64,000 nt of DNA from Pseudodonghicola sp048268305. Its GTDB lineage: Bacteria > Pseudomonadota > Alphaproteobacteria > Rhodobacterales > Rhodobacteraceae. Position numbers and translations under genes: made by a program. The number at the start of each line of letters is the position of its first letter. Position 1 is the stretch's first letter. The stretch is from the NCBI RefSeq assembly GCF_048268305.1, contig NZ_JBLWVT010000009.1, positions 1-64,000 of the forward strand, in the 5' to 3' direction. Shown piece by piece: positions 46,485-56,185 of this stretch. The notes under the pieces are model-generated. The model saw only the letters and a list, made by a program, of their open reading frames with translations, was not told the DNA's origin and made no database searches.

Positions 46485-47873
46485 TCAAACGTGGATCGGA
46501 CCGTCGCCGCAGGCCAGCGCCGCTTCGCGCACCGCTTCCGAATAGGTCGGGTGGGCGTGGCAGGTCAGCGCGATATCCTCGGCCGCGGCGCCGAATTCCA
46601 TGGCGACGCAGATCTCGTGGATCAGTTCACCGGCCGACGGGCCGATGATGTGGCAGCCGAGGATGCGGTCGGTCTCCTTGTCGGCGAGGATCTTGACGAA
46701 GCCCTCGGTCGAGAAGGTCGCCTTGGCGCGGCCGTTGCCCATGAAGGGGAACTTGCCGACCTTATAGGCGCGGCCCTCTTCCTTGAGCTGTTCTTCGGTC
46801 TTGCCGACGCTGGCGACCTCGGGGGTGGTGTAGATCACGCCGGGGATCACGCCATAGTTCACATGGCCATGCTTGCCGGCGATCTGCTCGGCCACCGCCA
46901 TGCCCTCGTCCTCGGCCTTGTGGGCCAGCATCGGGCCGGGGATCACGTCGCCGATGGCATAGATGCCCTTGACGTTGGTCTGCCAGTCGGCGCCGACCTT
47001 GATCTGGCCGCGCGGCAGCATCTCGACGCCGAGCGCCTCCAGACCCAGGCCTTCGGTATAGGGCTTGCGGCCGGTGGCGACGAGGACCGCGTCGGCCTCG
47101 ATCTCATGCTCGCTGTCGTCCTTGCGCAGCTTGTAGGTGACCTTGGCCTTGCCCTTGGCGATCTCGGTCTTCTGCACGGCGGCGCCCATGATGAACTCCA
47201 TGCCCTGCTTCTTCAGGATGCGCTGGAAGCTCTTCTGCACCTCGCCGTCCATGCCGGGGGTCACGAGATCGAGGAATTCGATCACGGTGACTTCGGCGCC
47301 GAGGCGCGAATAGACCGAACCGAGTTCCAGCCCGATGACGCCGGCGCCGATGATCACCATCTTCTTCGGCGTCTTGGCCAGTTCCAGCGCGCCGGTCGAG
47401 GTCACGACGGTCTTTTCATCAATCTCGACGCCCGGCAGCGCGGCGGGTTCCGAACCGGTGGCGATGATGATGGACTTGGCTTCGTGCACTTCGTCGCCGA
47501 CCTTGACCTTGCCGGCCTCGGGGATCGAGCCCCAGCCCTGCAGCCAGTCGACCTTGTTCTTCTTGAACAGGAACTCGATGCCCTTGGTGTTGCTCTCGAT
47601 CACCTCGTCCTTGTAGGCCAGCATCTGTTTCCAGTCGACCTTGGGCGCCGGACCCTTGAGGCCCATCTTGGCGAAGTTGTGCTCGGCCTCGTGCAGCTCG
47701 TGGGTGGCGTGCAGCAGCGCCTTCGACGGGATGCAGCCGACGTTCAGGCAGGTGCCGCCAAGGGCGCCACGGCCTTCGACACAGGCGGTCTTCAGCCCGA
47801 GCTGGGCGCAGCGGATGGCGCAGACATAGCCGCCGGGGCCGCCGCCGATGATGATCACGTCATATGTTGCCAT
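46485..47873 (-). CDS. lpdA: Dihydrolipoyl dehydrogenase (E3)
   Basis: A 462-residue FAD enzyme that reoxidises the lipoyl groups of 2-oxoacid dehydrogenase complexes. The redox disulphide is in GGTCLNVGC (Cys42, Cys47), FAD motif IIIGGGPGGYVCA at the N-terminus, NAD motif VIGAGVIGLELGS in the middle, and the catalytic His in HAHPTYSE near the C-terminus. It closes the suc gene run; a MAPEG gene lies between it and sucB, so this copy probably serves 2-oxoglutarate dehydrogenase. Confidence 0.96.
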   Translation of the reverse strand: MATYDVIIIGGGPGGYVCAIRCAQLGLKTACVEGRGALGGTCLNVGCIPSKALLHATHELHEAEHNFAKMGLKGPAPKVDWKQMLAYKDEVIESNTKGIEFLFKKNKVDWLQGWGSIPEAGKVKVGDEVHEAKSIIIATGSEPAALPGVEIDEKTVVTSTGALELAKTPKKMVIIGAGVIGLELGSVYSRLGAEVTVIEFLDLVTPGMDGEVQKSFQRILKKQGMEFIMGAAVQKTEIAKGKAKVTYKLRKDDSEHEIEADAVLVATGRKPYTEGLGLEALGVEMLPRGQIKVGADWQTNVKGIYAIGDVIPGPMLAHKAEDEGMAVAEQIAGKHGHVNYGVIPGVIYTTPEVASVGKTEEQLKEEGRAYKVGKFPFMGNGRAKATFSTEGFVKILADKETDRILGCHIIGPSAGELIHEICVAMEFGAAAEDIALTCHAHPTYSEAVREAALACGDGPIHV

Positions 47874-47883
47874 GGGTAGGCTC

Positions 47884-47960
47884 CTTTCGTTGAGGGGGGA
47901 GGGGGGCCTTGCCCCCCGGCCTGCGGCCGCCCCCCGGAGTATTTCGACAGAGAAGAAGGG
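47884..47960 (-). repeat. Degenerate relative of the dispersed intergenic repeat
   Basis: On the minus strand: CTTCTTCTCTGTCGAAATAC, then a C/G-rich palindromic stretch. The order (pyrimidine tract, A/T block, G/C hairpins) is that of copies A and B, but similarity is weaker. It lies between the MAPEG and lpdA genes. Confidence 0.45.
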
Positions 47961-48350
47961 TCATATCAGCGCTGCCAGCAGCATGAAGATGGTGGCGAGA
48001 AAGCCAACCGTCCAGATGATCGAGCGCCCCGGCGTCCAGCCACGCGCATAGGCCGGGATATAGAGGACGCGGGCGGCCAGGTAGAGCCAGGCGCAGGCGG
48101 CGGTGAAGCGAGAGGATTGGCCCGAGAGGGTGATCACCACGCAGGCGATGGTGAAAAGCACCAGCCCTTCGAAATGGTTGTCAAGCGCGCGCTGCAGCCG
48201 TCCGGCCACGCCGGTGAGCTGCTTGGGCTCGTCCCGCGGCGAGGCGGCATAGGCGCCACCGACCTGTTTCTGCGCGCTGACGGCGAAGAGACCGATCTGG
48301 ACCACCTGCAGCAGGGCGGCGAGGGTGAGAGCGGTGAGTTCCGGCGTCAT
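47961..48350 (-). CDS. MAPEG-family membrane protein
   Basis: A 129-residue protein with four hydrophobic segments (about 5-25, 58-80, 84-103, 110-128), the topology of the MAPEG (microsomal glutathione transferase-like) family. The central RLQRALDNHFEGLVLFT matches the family's NxxE region. Substrate and role are unknown. It sits between sucB and lpdA on the same strand, separated from sucB by a hairpin. Confidence 0.87.
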   Translation of the reverse strand: MTPELTALTLAALLQVVQIGLFAVSAQKQVGGAYAASPRDEPKQLTGVAGRLQRALDNHFEGLVLFTIACVVITLSGQSSRFTAACAWLYLAARVLYIPAYARGWTPGRSIIWTVGFLATIFMLLAALI

Positions 48351-48433
48351 GGTTCAATCTCGGTCGTTCGGAGGTCCGTCACCGTCTTGGAGAGGTCTTG
48401 GCAAGCCATGTTGTCTCCTAACCAATCCGAGGC

Positions 48434-48459
48434 GCGAGGCGGGAGAGAGCCCGCCTCGC
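48434..48459 (-). terminator. Hairpin downstream of sucB
   Basis: A perfect 10-bp stem (48434-48443 with 48450-48459) with a 6-base loop, about 30 bp beyond the sucB stop. No T-run follows, so it may only attenuate or stabilise the message. Confidence 0.5.
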
Positions 48460-48489
48460 ATCGACCGGGCGTTGCCCGGCTCTCTGGTC

Positions 48490-49956
48490 TTACAGATCCA
48501 TCAGCAGGCGACGGGGATCTTCCAGCGCTTCCTTGACCCGCACCAGGAAGGTCACGGCGCCCTTGCCGTCGACGATGCGGTGGTCATAGGACAGCGCCAG
48601 GTACATCATCGGGCGGATCTTGATCTCGCCGTTGATGACCATCGGGCGGTCCTGGATCTTGTGCATGCCGAGGATACCGGATTGCGGCGGGTTCAGGATC
48701 GGCGAGGACATCAGCGAGCCATAGACGCCGCCGTTCGAGATGGTGAAGGTGCCGCCCTGCATTTCCGCCATGCTGAGCTTGCCGTCACGGGCGCGCTTGC
48801 CCTTTTCGGCGATCGCCTTCTCGATCTCGGCGAAGGACATCTGGTCGGCGTCGCGGATGACCGGAACCACCAGGCCTTGGGGCGTGCCCGCGGCCACGCC
48901 CATGTGGACGTAGTTCTTGTAGAGGATGTCGGTGCCGTCGATCTCGGCGTTGACTTCCGGGACTTCCTTCAGCGCGTGGCAGCAGGCCTTGGTGAAGAAG
49001 GACATGAAGCCCATGCGGACGCCGTGCTTCTTCTCGAACTCGTCCTTGTACTTGTTGCGCAGCGCCATCACCTCGGTCATGTCCACCTCGTTGTAGGTGG
49101 TCAGGATGGCGGCGGTGTTCTGCGCGTCCTTCAGGCGGCGGGCGATGGTCTGCCGCAGGCGGGTCATCTTCACCCGTTCCTCGCGGGCGGCGTCATCGGC
49201 CGGAACCGGGGCGCGCGGTGCGGCCGGGGCCGGCTGTGCCGGAGCGGCGGCGGAGATGCCGGCGGCCAGCGCCTTTTGCACGTCTTCCTTCATCACGCGA
49301 CCGTCGCGGCCGGTGCCGGTGACCTGCGCGGCCGAGAGGCCGGCGGCAGCCATCGCCTTTTGCGCCGAGGGGGCGTTTTCCACGTCCTTGGCGCCGGAAG
49401 CGGCGGCGGCGGCGGCCGGCGCCGGGGCTGCGGCGGGGGCAGCGGCGACACCGGCGGCGGAGCCCGAGATCACCGCGAGCTTGGCGGCGGCGTCGACGGT
49501 GGTGCCTTCGGGCGCCAGGATCTCAGCCAGGACGCCGGCGGCGGGGGCGGGAACCTCGACCGAAACCTTGTCGGTTTCCAGCTCGCAGAGCATCTCGTCC
49601 TGGGCGACGGTATCGCCGACCTTCTTGAACCAGGTGGCGACGGTGGCCTCGGTCACGGATTCACCCAGGGGGGGGACCATGACGTCGACGCTGCCGGGGT
49701 CGCCCGTGGCCGCACCGGCGCCTCCGGCGATGGTGGCGAGCAGGGCGTCGACGCCGACGGTTTCGCCCTCGGCGGCGACGATTTCGCCCAGGGTGCCGGC
49801 GGCCGGGCTCGGCACTTCGACGGTCACCTTGTCGGTTTCCAGCTCGCAGAGCATCTCATCGACCGCGACGGCATCGCCGGGCTTCTTGAACCAGGTGGCC
49901 ACGGTGGCCTCGGTGACGGATTCGCCAAGCGTGGGGACGCGAACTTCGATAGTCAT
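48490..49956 (-). CDS. sucB: 2-oxoglutarate dehydrogenase E2 (succinyltransferase) with two lipoyl domains
   Basis: A 488-residue core subunit carrying two tandem lipoyl domains (about 1-78 and 90-165; lipoyl lysines Lys43 and Lys130, both in ELETDKV). These are followed by an Ala/Pro-rich linker, a peripheral-subunit-binding domain (about 210-250) and the catalytic domain ending in LSYDHRIVDGKGAV. Most E2o proteins have a single lipoyl domain and about 400 residues. The two lipoyl repeats are also very similar in DNA, pointing to a fairly recent duplication or gene conversion. Starts 7 bp after sucA. Confidence 0.95.
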   Translation of the reverse strand: MTIEVRVPTLGESVTEATVATWFKKPGDAVAVDEMLCELETDKVTVEVPSPAAGTLGEIVAAEGETVGVDALLATIAGGAGAATGDPGSVDVMVPPLGESVTEATVATWFKKVGDTVAQDEMLCELETDKVSVEVPAPAAGVLAEILAPEGTTVDAAAKLAVISGSAAGVAAAPAAAPAPAAAAAASGAKDVENAPSAQKAMAAAGLSAAQVTGTGRDGRVMKEDVQKALAAGISAAAPAQPAPAAPRAPVPADDAAREERVKMTRLRQTIARRLKDAQNTAAILTTYNEVDMTEVMALRNKYKDEFEKKHGVRMGFMSFFTKACCHALKEVPEVNAEIDGTDILYKNYVHMGVAAGTPQGLVVPVIRDADQMSFAEIEKAIAEKGKRARDGKLSMAEMQGGTFTISNGGVYGSLMSSPILNPPQSGILGMHKIQDRPMVINGEIKIRPMMYLALSYDHRIVDGKGAVTFLVRVKEALEDPRRLLMDL

Positions 49957-49963
49957 TGTTCCG

Positions 49964-52921
49964 TTATCCTTCGATCGTCAGCGCTTCGTTCACGAGCGCC
50001 TCTTGTTGGGCTTTGTGTTGGCTGGCCAGACCCGTGGCGGGCGAGGCCGAAGTGAGGCGGCCGACATAGCGCGGCCGCTGGTGCTTGGCCCCAATGCGGG
50101 TCAGCGCCCATTCGATATTGGGCTCGATGAAGGTCCAGGCGCCCTGGTTCTTGGGCTCTTCCTGGCACCAGATCATCTCGGCCCCCTTGAACCGCTCCAG
50201 TTCCTTGACCAGCGAGATCGCCGGGAAGGGATAGAACTGTTCGATCCTGAGCAGATAGACATCGTCGATGCCGCGGGCGTCGCGTTCTTCCAGCAGGTCG
50301 TAATAGACCTTGCCCGAGCACATCACGACGCGGCGGATCTTGTCGTCGGTCGCCAACTGGGTGGTCGAGTTGCCGCGTTCCGCATCATCCCACAGGACAC
50401 GGTGGAAGCTGGACCCGGTGGTGAAATCCTCGGCCTTGCTGATCGCCAGCTTGTGGCGCAGCAGCGACTTCGGCGTCATCAGGATCAGCGGCTTGCGGAA
50501 CGAGCGGTGCAGCTGCCGGCGCAGGATGTGGAAGTAGTTCGCCGGGGTCGAGCAGTTGGCGACGATCATGTTGTCCTGACCGCACATCTGCAGATAGCGC
50601 TCGAGCCGGGCAGAGCTGTGTTCCGGGCCCTGACCTTCGAAACCATGCGGCAGCAGGCAGACCAGGCCCGACATCCGCAGCCATTTGCTTTCGCCCGAGC
50701 TGATGAACTGGTCGAACATGATCTGCGCGCCGTTGGCGAAGTCGCCGAACTGGGCTTCCCACAGGGTCAGCGCGTTCGGTTCCGCCAGCGAATAGCCGTA
50801 CTCGAAGCCGAGCACCGCATATTCCGAAAGCATCGAGTCGATGACTTCGTAATTCGCCTGACCCGCGCGGATGTGGTTCAGCGGATAATAGCGTTCCTCG
50901 GTGTCCTGGTTGATCAGGCCCGAATGGCGCTGGCTGAAGGTGCCGCGGGTGGAGTCCTGGCCGGCCAGGCGCACGCGGTAGCCTTCGGTCAGCAGCGAGC
51001 CGAAGGCCAGCGCCTCGCCGGTCGCCCAGTCGAAGCCTTCACCGGTCTCGAACATCTCTTTCTTGGAGTCGAGCAGGCGGGCGACCGTCTTGTGCAGCGC
51101 GAAGCCATCCGGCACGGCGGTCAGGCCACGGCCGACCTCCTGCAGGGTTTCCGGAGCGATCGCGGTTTCGCCGCGAACGTATTCCTCGCCCTCGCGGTTC
51201 AGGCCCGACCAGCGCCCATCCAGCCAGTCGGCCTTGTTGGGTTTATAGTCCTTGCCGGCCTCGAACTCTTCATTCAGGTGCGCCTGGAAGGCGGCCTTCA
51301 TGTCCTCGATCTCGCCCTCGGGGATCAGCCCGTCCTTCACCAGCGTCTCGGTATAGAGGCTGAGCGTGGTCTTGTGGGTCTTGATCTTCTTGTACATCAC
51401 CGGGTTGGTGAACATCGGCTCGTCGCCTTCGTTGTGACCGAAGCGGCGATAGCAGAACATGTCGATGACCACGTCCTTGTGGAACTTCTGCCGGAATTCG
51501 GTCGCCACCTTGGCGGCGTGAACGACGGCCTCGGGATCATCCCCGTTGACGTGGAAGATCGGCGCCTCGACCATCAGGGCGATATCGGTCGGATAGGGCG
51601 AGCTGCGCGAGAAATGCGGCGCCGTGGTGAAACCGATCTGGTTGTTGACGACGAAGTGGATGGTGCCGCCGGTGCGATGGCCGCGCAGACCAGACAGGCC
51701 GAAGCACTCCGCCACGACGCCCTGGCCGGCAAAGGCCGCATCACCGTGCAGCAGCACGGTCAGCACGGCGGTGCGGGTTTCCTGATCGTTCAGCTGGTCC
51801 TGCTTGGCGCGGGCCTTGCCCAGGCAGACCGGGTTCACCGCCTCGAGGTGCGAGGGGTTGGCGGTCAGGCTGAGGTGGACCTTGTTGCCGTCGAATTCGC
51901 GGTCCGACGAGGCGCCGAGGTGATATTTCACGTCGCCCGAACCGTCCACGTCATCCGGCTTGAAGCTGCCGCCCTGGAATTCGTTGAAGATGGCGCGGTA
52001 GGGTTTGCTCATCACGTTGGCGAGCACGGAAAGCCGGCCGCGGTGCGGCATGCCGATGATGATTTCCTTCACACCCAGCGCGCCGCCGCGCTTGATGATC
52101 TGTTCCATCGCCGGGATCAGCGCTTCGCCGCCGTCGAGGCCGAACCGTTTGGTCCCCATGTATTTCACATGCAGGAATTTCTCGAAGCCCTCGGCCTCGA
52201 CCATCTTGTTCAGGATCGCCTTGCGGCCCTCGCGGGTGAACTGGATTTCCTTGCCCAGCCCCTCGATGCGCTCTTTCAGCCAGGCGGCTTCCTCGGGGTT
52301 CGAGATATGCATGTATTGCAGCGCGAAGGTGCCGCAATAGGTGCGCTTCATGATGTCGACGATCTGCCGCATCGAGGCGAGCTGGAGGCCCAGCACGTTG
52401 TCGATGAAGATCGGCCGGTCCATGTCGGCCTCGGTGAAGCCATAGGTCTTGGGATCAAGCTCGGGGTGCGGGTTTTCCTCGCGCATGCCGAGCGGGTCCA
52501 GATCGGCGACCAGATGGCCGCGGATGCGATAGGCGCGGATCAGCATCAGCGCGCGGATCGAATCCAGCACCGAGCGTTTCAGTTGTTCGTCAGAGACGGT
52601 GACGCCCTTGGCCTCGGCCTTCTTGGCGATCTTTTCGCCGGCGGCCTTGGCCTCGGCCACCGGCCATTCGCCGGTCAGCGCCGCGGTCAGGTCGTCGGTC
52701 GGCATCGGCGGCCAGTCGCTGCGCGCCCAGGAGGGGCCCTTTGCCTCGGCCTTCACGTCGATCTCGCTGTCGCCGAGCTGGCGGAAGAACTCGGCCCAGG
52801 CGGCGTCGACCGCATTGGGGTCGCCGGCATATTGGGCGTAAAGCTGGTCGAGATATTCCGCGTTCTGCCCCTGCATGAAGCTGGAAGCGTGGAAGAAATC
52901 GTTGGGGGAGTGCTCTGTCAT
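49964..52921 (-). CDS. sucA: 2-oxoglutarate dehydrogenase E1 component
   Basis: A 985-residue thiamine-diphosphate enzyme that decarboxylates 2-oxoglutarate. The N-terminal peptide (residues 1-50, LDQLYAQYAGDPNAVDAAW) binds the complex core; HRGRLSVL, GDAAFAGQGVV and the ThDP-binding region follow. Length is typical. Same strand and order as sucB, MAPEG gene and lpdA, with sucD and sucC upstream. Confidence 0.97.
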   Translation of the reverse strand: MTEHSPNDFFHASSFMQGQNAEYLDQLYAQYAGDPNAVDAAWAEFFRQLGDSEIDVKAEAKGPSWARSDWPPMPTDDLTAALTGEWPVAEAKAAGEKIAKKAEAKGVTVSDEQLKRSVLDSIRALMLIRAYRIRGHLVADLDPLGMREENPHPELDPKTYGFTEADMDRPIFIDNVLGLQLASMRQIVDIMKRTYCGTFALQYMHISNPEEAAWLKERIEGLGKEIQFTREGRKAILNKMVEAEGFEKFLHVKYMGTKRFGLDGGEALIPAMEQIIKRGGALGVKEIIIGMPHRGRLSVLANVMSKPYRAIFNEFQGGSFKPDDVDGSGDVKYHLGASSDREFDGNKVHLSLTANPSHLEAVNPVCLGKARAKQDQLNDQETRTAVLTVLLHGDAAFAGQGVVAECFGLSGLRGHRTGGTIHFVVNNQIGFTTAPHFSRSSPYPTDIALMVEAPIFHVNGDDPEAVVHAAKVATEFRQKFHKDVVIDMFCYRRFGHNEGDEPMFTNPVMYKKIKTHKTTLSLYTETLVKDGLIPEGEIEDMKAAFQAHLNEEFEAGKDYKPNKADWLDGRWSGLNREGEEYVRGETAIAPETLQEVGRGLTAVPDGFALHKTVARLLDSKKEMFETGEGFDWATGEALAFGSLLTEGYRVRLAGQDSTRGTFSQRHSGLINQDTEERYYPLNHIRAGQANYEVIDSMLSEYAVLGFEYGYSLAEPNALTLWEAQFGDFANGAQIMFDQFISSGESKWLRMSGLVCLLPHGFEGQGPEHSSARLERYLQMCGQDNMIVANCSTPANYFHILRRQLHRSFRKPLILMTPKSLLRHKLAISKAEDFTTGSSFHRVLWDDAERGNSTTQLATDDKIRRVVMCSGKVYYDLLEERDARGIDDVYLLRIEQFYPFPAISLVKELERFKGAEMIWCQEEPKNQGAWTFIEPNIEWALTRIGAKHQRPRYVGRLTSASPATGLASQHKAQQEALVNEALTIEG

Positions 52922-53380
52922 TTTGTTACCTCTGAGCGTCTAGCGCACGGATATCTGAATGGGCGGGGTCGGATCGGTCACGCGGCCGGTCCCGGCGGAG
53001 CCGGGACTGAACCCTGCGGTCCAAATCCGAACGGTCGTAGCGGAAATCTGGTGGCGGACGCGAATCTCCCCTAGGCTGGGGGCAGTTCCTTGTCCGCAGA
53101 GAAGACGGGCCATGACGCTGGCCGGAGCGGGGGCGGGGCGGCCCTGAGGGCCGGCATCGCACCGTGGGGGGAGGGGAACGCTCATGCCGACACCGCGCGC
53201 GGGCATGCACGACCGGCAGCGCGTCCTGCGCCTGGCCGGAGGTTGGTCCGTTCCTGCGACATGTCGACTGGCATCAGCCAGGCCTCCAGTGGATTGCGCC
53301 GCCCTTTGCCGGGGCGGCGCCAGTCATACAGAACCGTCTCGTCGGGCGATATGCGACCGCCCGACGCTCTTAGTCTTTGT
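52922..53380. other. 459-bp gap between sucD and sucA
   Basis: No convincing gene is seen. Near the sucD end are two perfect 9-bp hairpins (53340-53366 and 53296-53320), the probable end or processing site of the sucC-sucD message. The rest, GC-rich and without a FNR box or TGTGATCAC site, presumably contains a promoter or a long leader for sucAB. Confidence 0.5.
53296..53366 (-). terminator. Double hairpin after sucD
   Basis: Two stems, CGTCGGGCG/CGCCCGACG (53340-53348 with 53358-53366) and GCGCCGCCC/GGGCGGCGC (53296-53304 with 53312-53320). There is no long T-run; partial termination or RNase protection is more likely than full termination. Confidence 0.5.
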
Positions 53381-54262
53381 TCAGCCGATTGCCTTCAGCA
53401 CGGCTTCGCCCAGTTGGGCGGGGCTGTCAGCAACGACGATGCCGGCCGAGAGCATGGCTTCGATCTTGCTTTCCGCGTCGCCCTTGCCGCCCGACACGAT
53501 CGCGCCGGCGTGGCCCATGCGGCGGCCCGGAGGGGCGGTGCGGCCAGCGATGAAACCGGCGACCGGCTTCCAGCGGCCCTTCTTCTTCTGTTCGGCGAGG
53601 AATTCAGCGGCTTCCTCTTCGGCGGAGCCGCCGATTTCGCCGATCATGATGATCGATTGGGTTTCCGGATCGTCCAGGAACATGTCGAGCACGTCGATGT
53701 GTTCGGTACCCTTGATCGGGTCGCCGCCGATACCCACGGCCGAGGATTGGCCCAGACCCACGTCCGAGGTCTGTTTCACAGCCTCATAGGTCAGGGTGCC
53801 GGAACGCGACACCACGCCGACCGAACCGCGCTTGAAGATATTGCCCGGCATGATGCCGATCTTGCAGGCGTCGGGGGTCATGACGCCCGGGCAGTTCGGC
53901 CCGATCAGCCGCGACTTGCTGTCGATCAGGGCGCGCTTCACCTTCATCATGTCGAGCACCGGAATGCCCTCGGTGATGCAGACGATCAGCTCGATCTCGG
54001 CGTCGATGGCCTCCAGGATCGAGTCGGCCGCGAAGGGCGGCGGCACATAGATCACGGTGGCATTGGCTTCGGTCACGTGCTTGGCTTCGTGCACCGAGTT
54101 GAAGACCGGCAGGCCGAGGTGGCTGGTGCCGCCCTTGCCCGGGGTCACGCCGCCGACCATCTTGGTGCCGTAGGCGATTGCTTGTTCGGTGTGGAAGGTG
54201 CCTTGGGACCCGGTGATCCCTTGGCAGATGACTTTGGTATTTTCGTCGACGAGTACGGACAT
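53381..54262 (-). CDS. sucD: Succinate--CoA ligase (ADP-forming) subunit alpha
   Basis: A 293-residue subunit carrying the phosphohistidine (His251, RRMGHAGAIVSGG) and the CoA-binding GITGSQGTFH segment (15-24). It makes succinate and ATP (or GTP) from succinyl-CoA with SucC. The ATG at 54262 gives the standard MSVLVDENTKVICQGI opening. An unrelated gene stands between it and sucC, only 1 base away. Confidence 0.97.
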   Translation of the reverse strand: MSVLVDENTKVICQGITGSQGTFHTEQAIAYGTKMVGGVTPGKGGTSHLGLPVFNSVHEAKHVTEANATVIYVPPPFAADSILEAIDAEIELIVCITEGIPVLDMMKVKRALIDSKSRLIGPNCPGVMTPDACKIGIMPGNIFKRGSVGVVSRSGTLTYEAVKQTSDVGLGQSSAVGIGGDPIKGTEHIDVLDMFLDDPETQSIIMIGEIGGSAEEEAAEFLAEQKKKGRWKPVAGFIAGRTAPPGRRMGHAGAIVSGGKGDAESKIEAMLSAGIVVADSPAQLGEAVLKAIG

Positions 54263-54263
54263 T

Positions 54264-54689
54264 TTAATGTTCCTCGAAGTGCGACCTGACAAAGTCCGCG
54301 ACTTCGGACTCTATCGAGGTGATCTTGTTGAGTGCGTGTGTGTAAAGGAGTTTGCCAGGCATGGTCTCCGGGATCATCTCGTCGCTATCGCGACGCGGAG
54401 TGATCTGATCGAGCGTCAGCGCACGCGCAGGAGCCGCGCCGACGATCTTTACATCGAGCACAAGTTCCTTGTGCCCGCCGGGGCCAGTCTTGTTGGGGAA
54501 GCTCTCGATCCGGGCATCCAGGACCGTGCCGCGTGCGGCAAGCCCGTGCCCGCCGGACATCTGGGATGTCCAGACGAACATCTCCTCTCCGGTCCGGACC
54601 GTCGACGCCTTGTAGGGGCGCGCATAGATCTGCGCGACACCGTTTTCAGCGACGGTCAGCGGAGGGTCGATTTTCGCGATCAGCGCCAT
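54264..54689 (-). CDS. Uncharacterised protein between sucC and sucD, possibly PUA/EVE-like
   Basis: A 141-residue soluble protein, tightly packed in the operon (3 bases after sucC, 1 base before sucD). The segment GEEMFVWTSQMSGGHGLAARGTVLDARIES (about residues 34-63; quoted here in parts: GEEMFVWTS and GLAARGTV) resembles the strand pattern of PUA/EVE-like domains, which bind modified bases or RNA. No signal peptide or membrane segment is seen. Its coupling to succinyl-CoA ligase is unexplained; the fold assignment is inference. Confidence 0.75.
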   Translation of the reverse strand: MALIAKIDPPLTVAENGVAQIYARPYKASTVRTGEEMFVWTSQMSGGHGLAARGTVLDARIESFPNKTGPGGHKELVLDVKIVGAAPARALTLDQITPRRDSDEMIPETMPGKLLYTHALNKITSIESEVADFVRSHFEEH

Positions 54690-54692
54690 TCC

Positions 54693-55886
<1,194 letters not shown>

Positions 55887-55996
55887 GGATAGAATGTCCC
55901 GTCTGGCTGCGATTTAGGGTGTATAGGCACGTATTCCCAGCGTAGATAAAGGGTTTTCAGATCCGGGAAAAGGTTTTGCGGCGAAAATCCGCCGTC

Positions 55997-56027
55997 TGTG
56001 ATCACACCCTAAAAGCATGTGATCACA
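55997..56027 (-). promoter_or_regulatory. Tandem TGTGATCACA palindromes upstream of sucC
   Basis: Two perfect 10-bp palindromes, 55997-56006 and 56018-56027, with centres exactly 21 bp apart (two helical turns). The nearer ends 110 bp before the sucC start. The same pair with the same spacing lies upstream of sdhC (61548-61578). Confidence 0.85.
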
Positions 56028-56120
56028 AATGAGATTCCGGTTCTAAACACGAACGCGTGATAAGGAATCAAACGCCGTGAAAGGGCCTAGTCATTGCTGC
56101 GCTGCGGCAAAGTCGCACCC

Positions 56121-56160
56121 CGCAGACAAGAAAAGAGCCGGCCATTGCTGGCCGGCTCTT
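56121..56160 (-). terminator. Terminator of mdh
   Basis: A perfect 12-bp stem (56133-56144 with 56149-56160) with a TTGC-type loop, followed on the minus strand by TTCTTGTCT, about 25 bp after the mdh stop. Confidence 0.85.
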
Positions 56161-56185
56161 CTTGCAACCGATTTCTCTGTCAGGC

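Larger units (their letters stand above)
55887..56185. other. Intergenic region between mdh and sucC
   Basis: About 299 bp, AT-richer than coding DNA. It contains the mdh terminator and the tandem palindromes described separately, plus the sucC leader. No gene is seen. Confidence 0.6.

Noticed and set aside
48129..48138. A GGTGATCACC palindrome resembling the TCA-operon motif
   Set aside because: It is single, within the MAPEG coding sequence, and lacks a partner 21 bp away; it is probably chance.
49097..53074. A 1,325-codon open frame on the plus strand antisense to sucB and sucA
   Set aside because: It covers two well-identified genes on the other strand, is rich in Ala/Arg/His as expected of a GC-rich shadow frame, and shows no domain.
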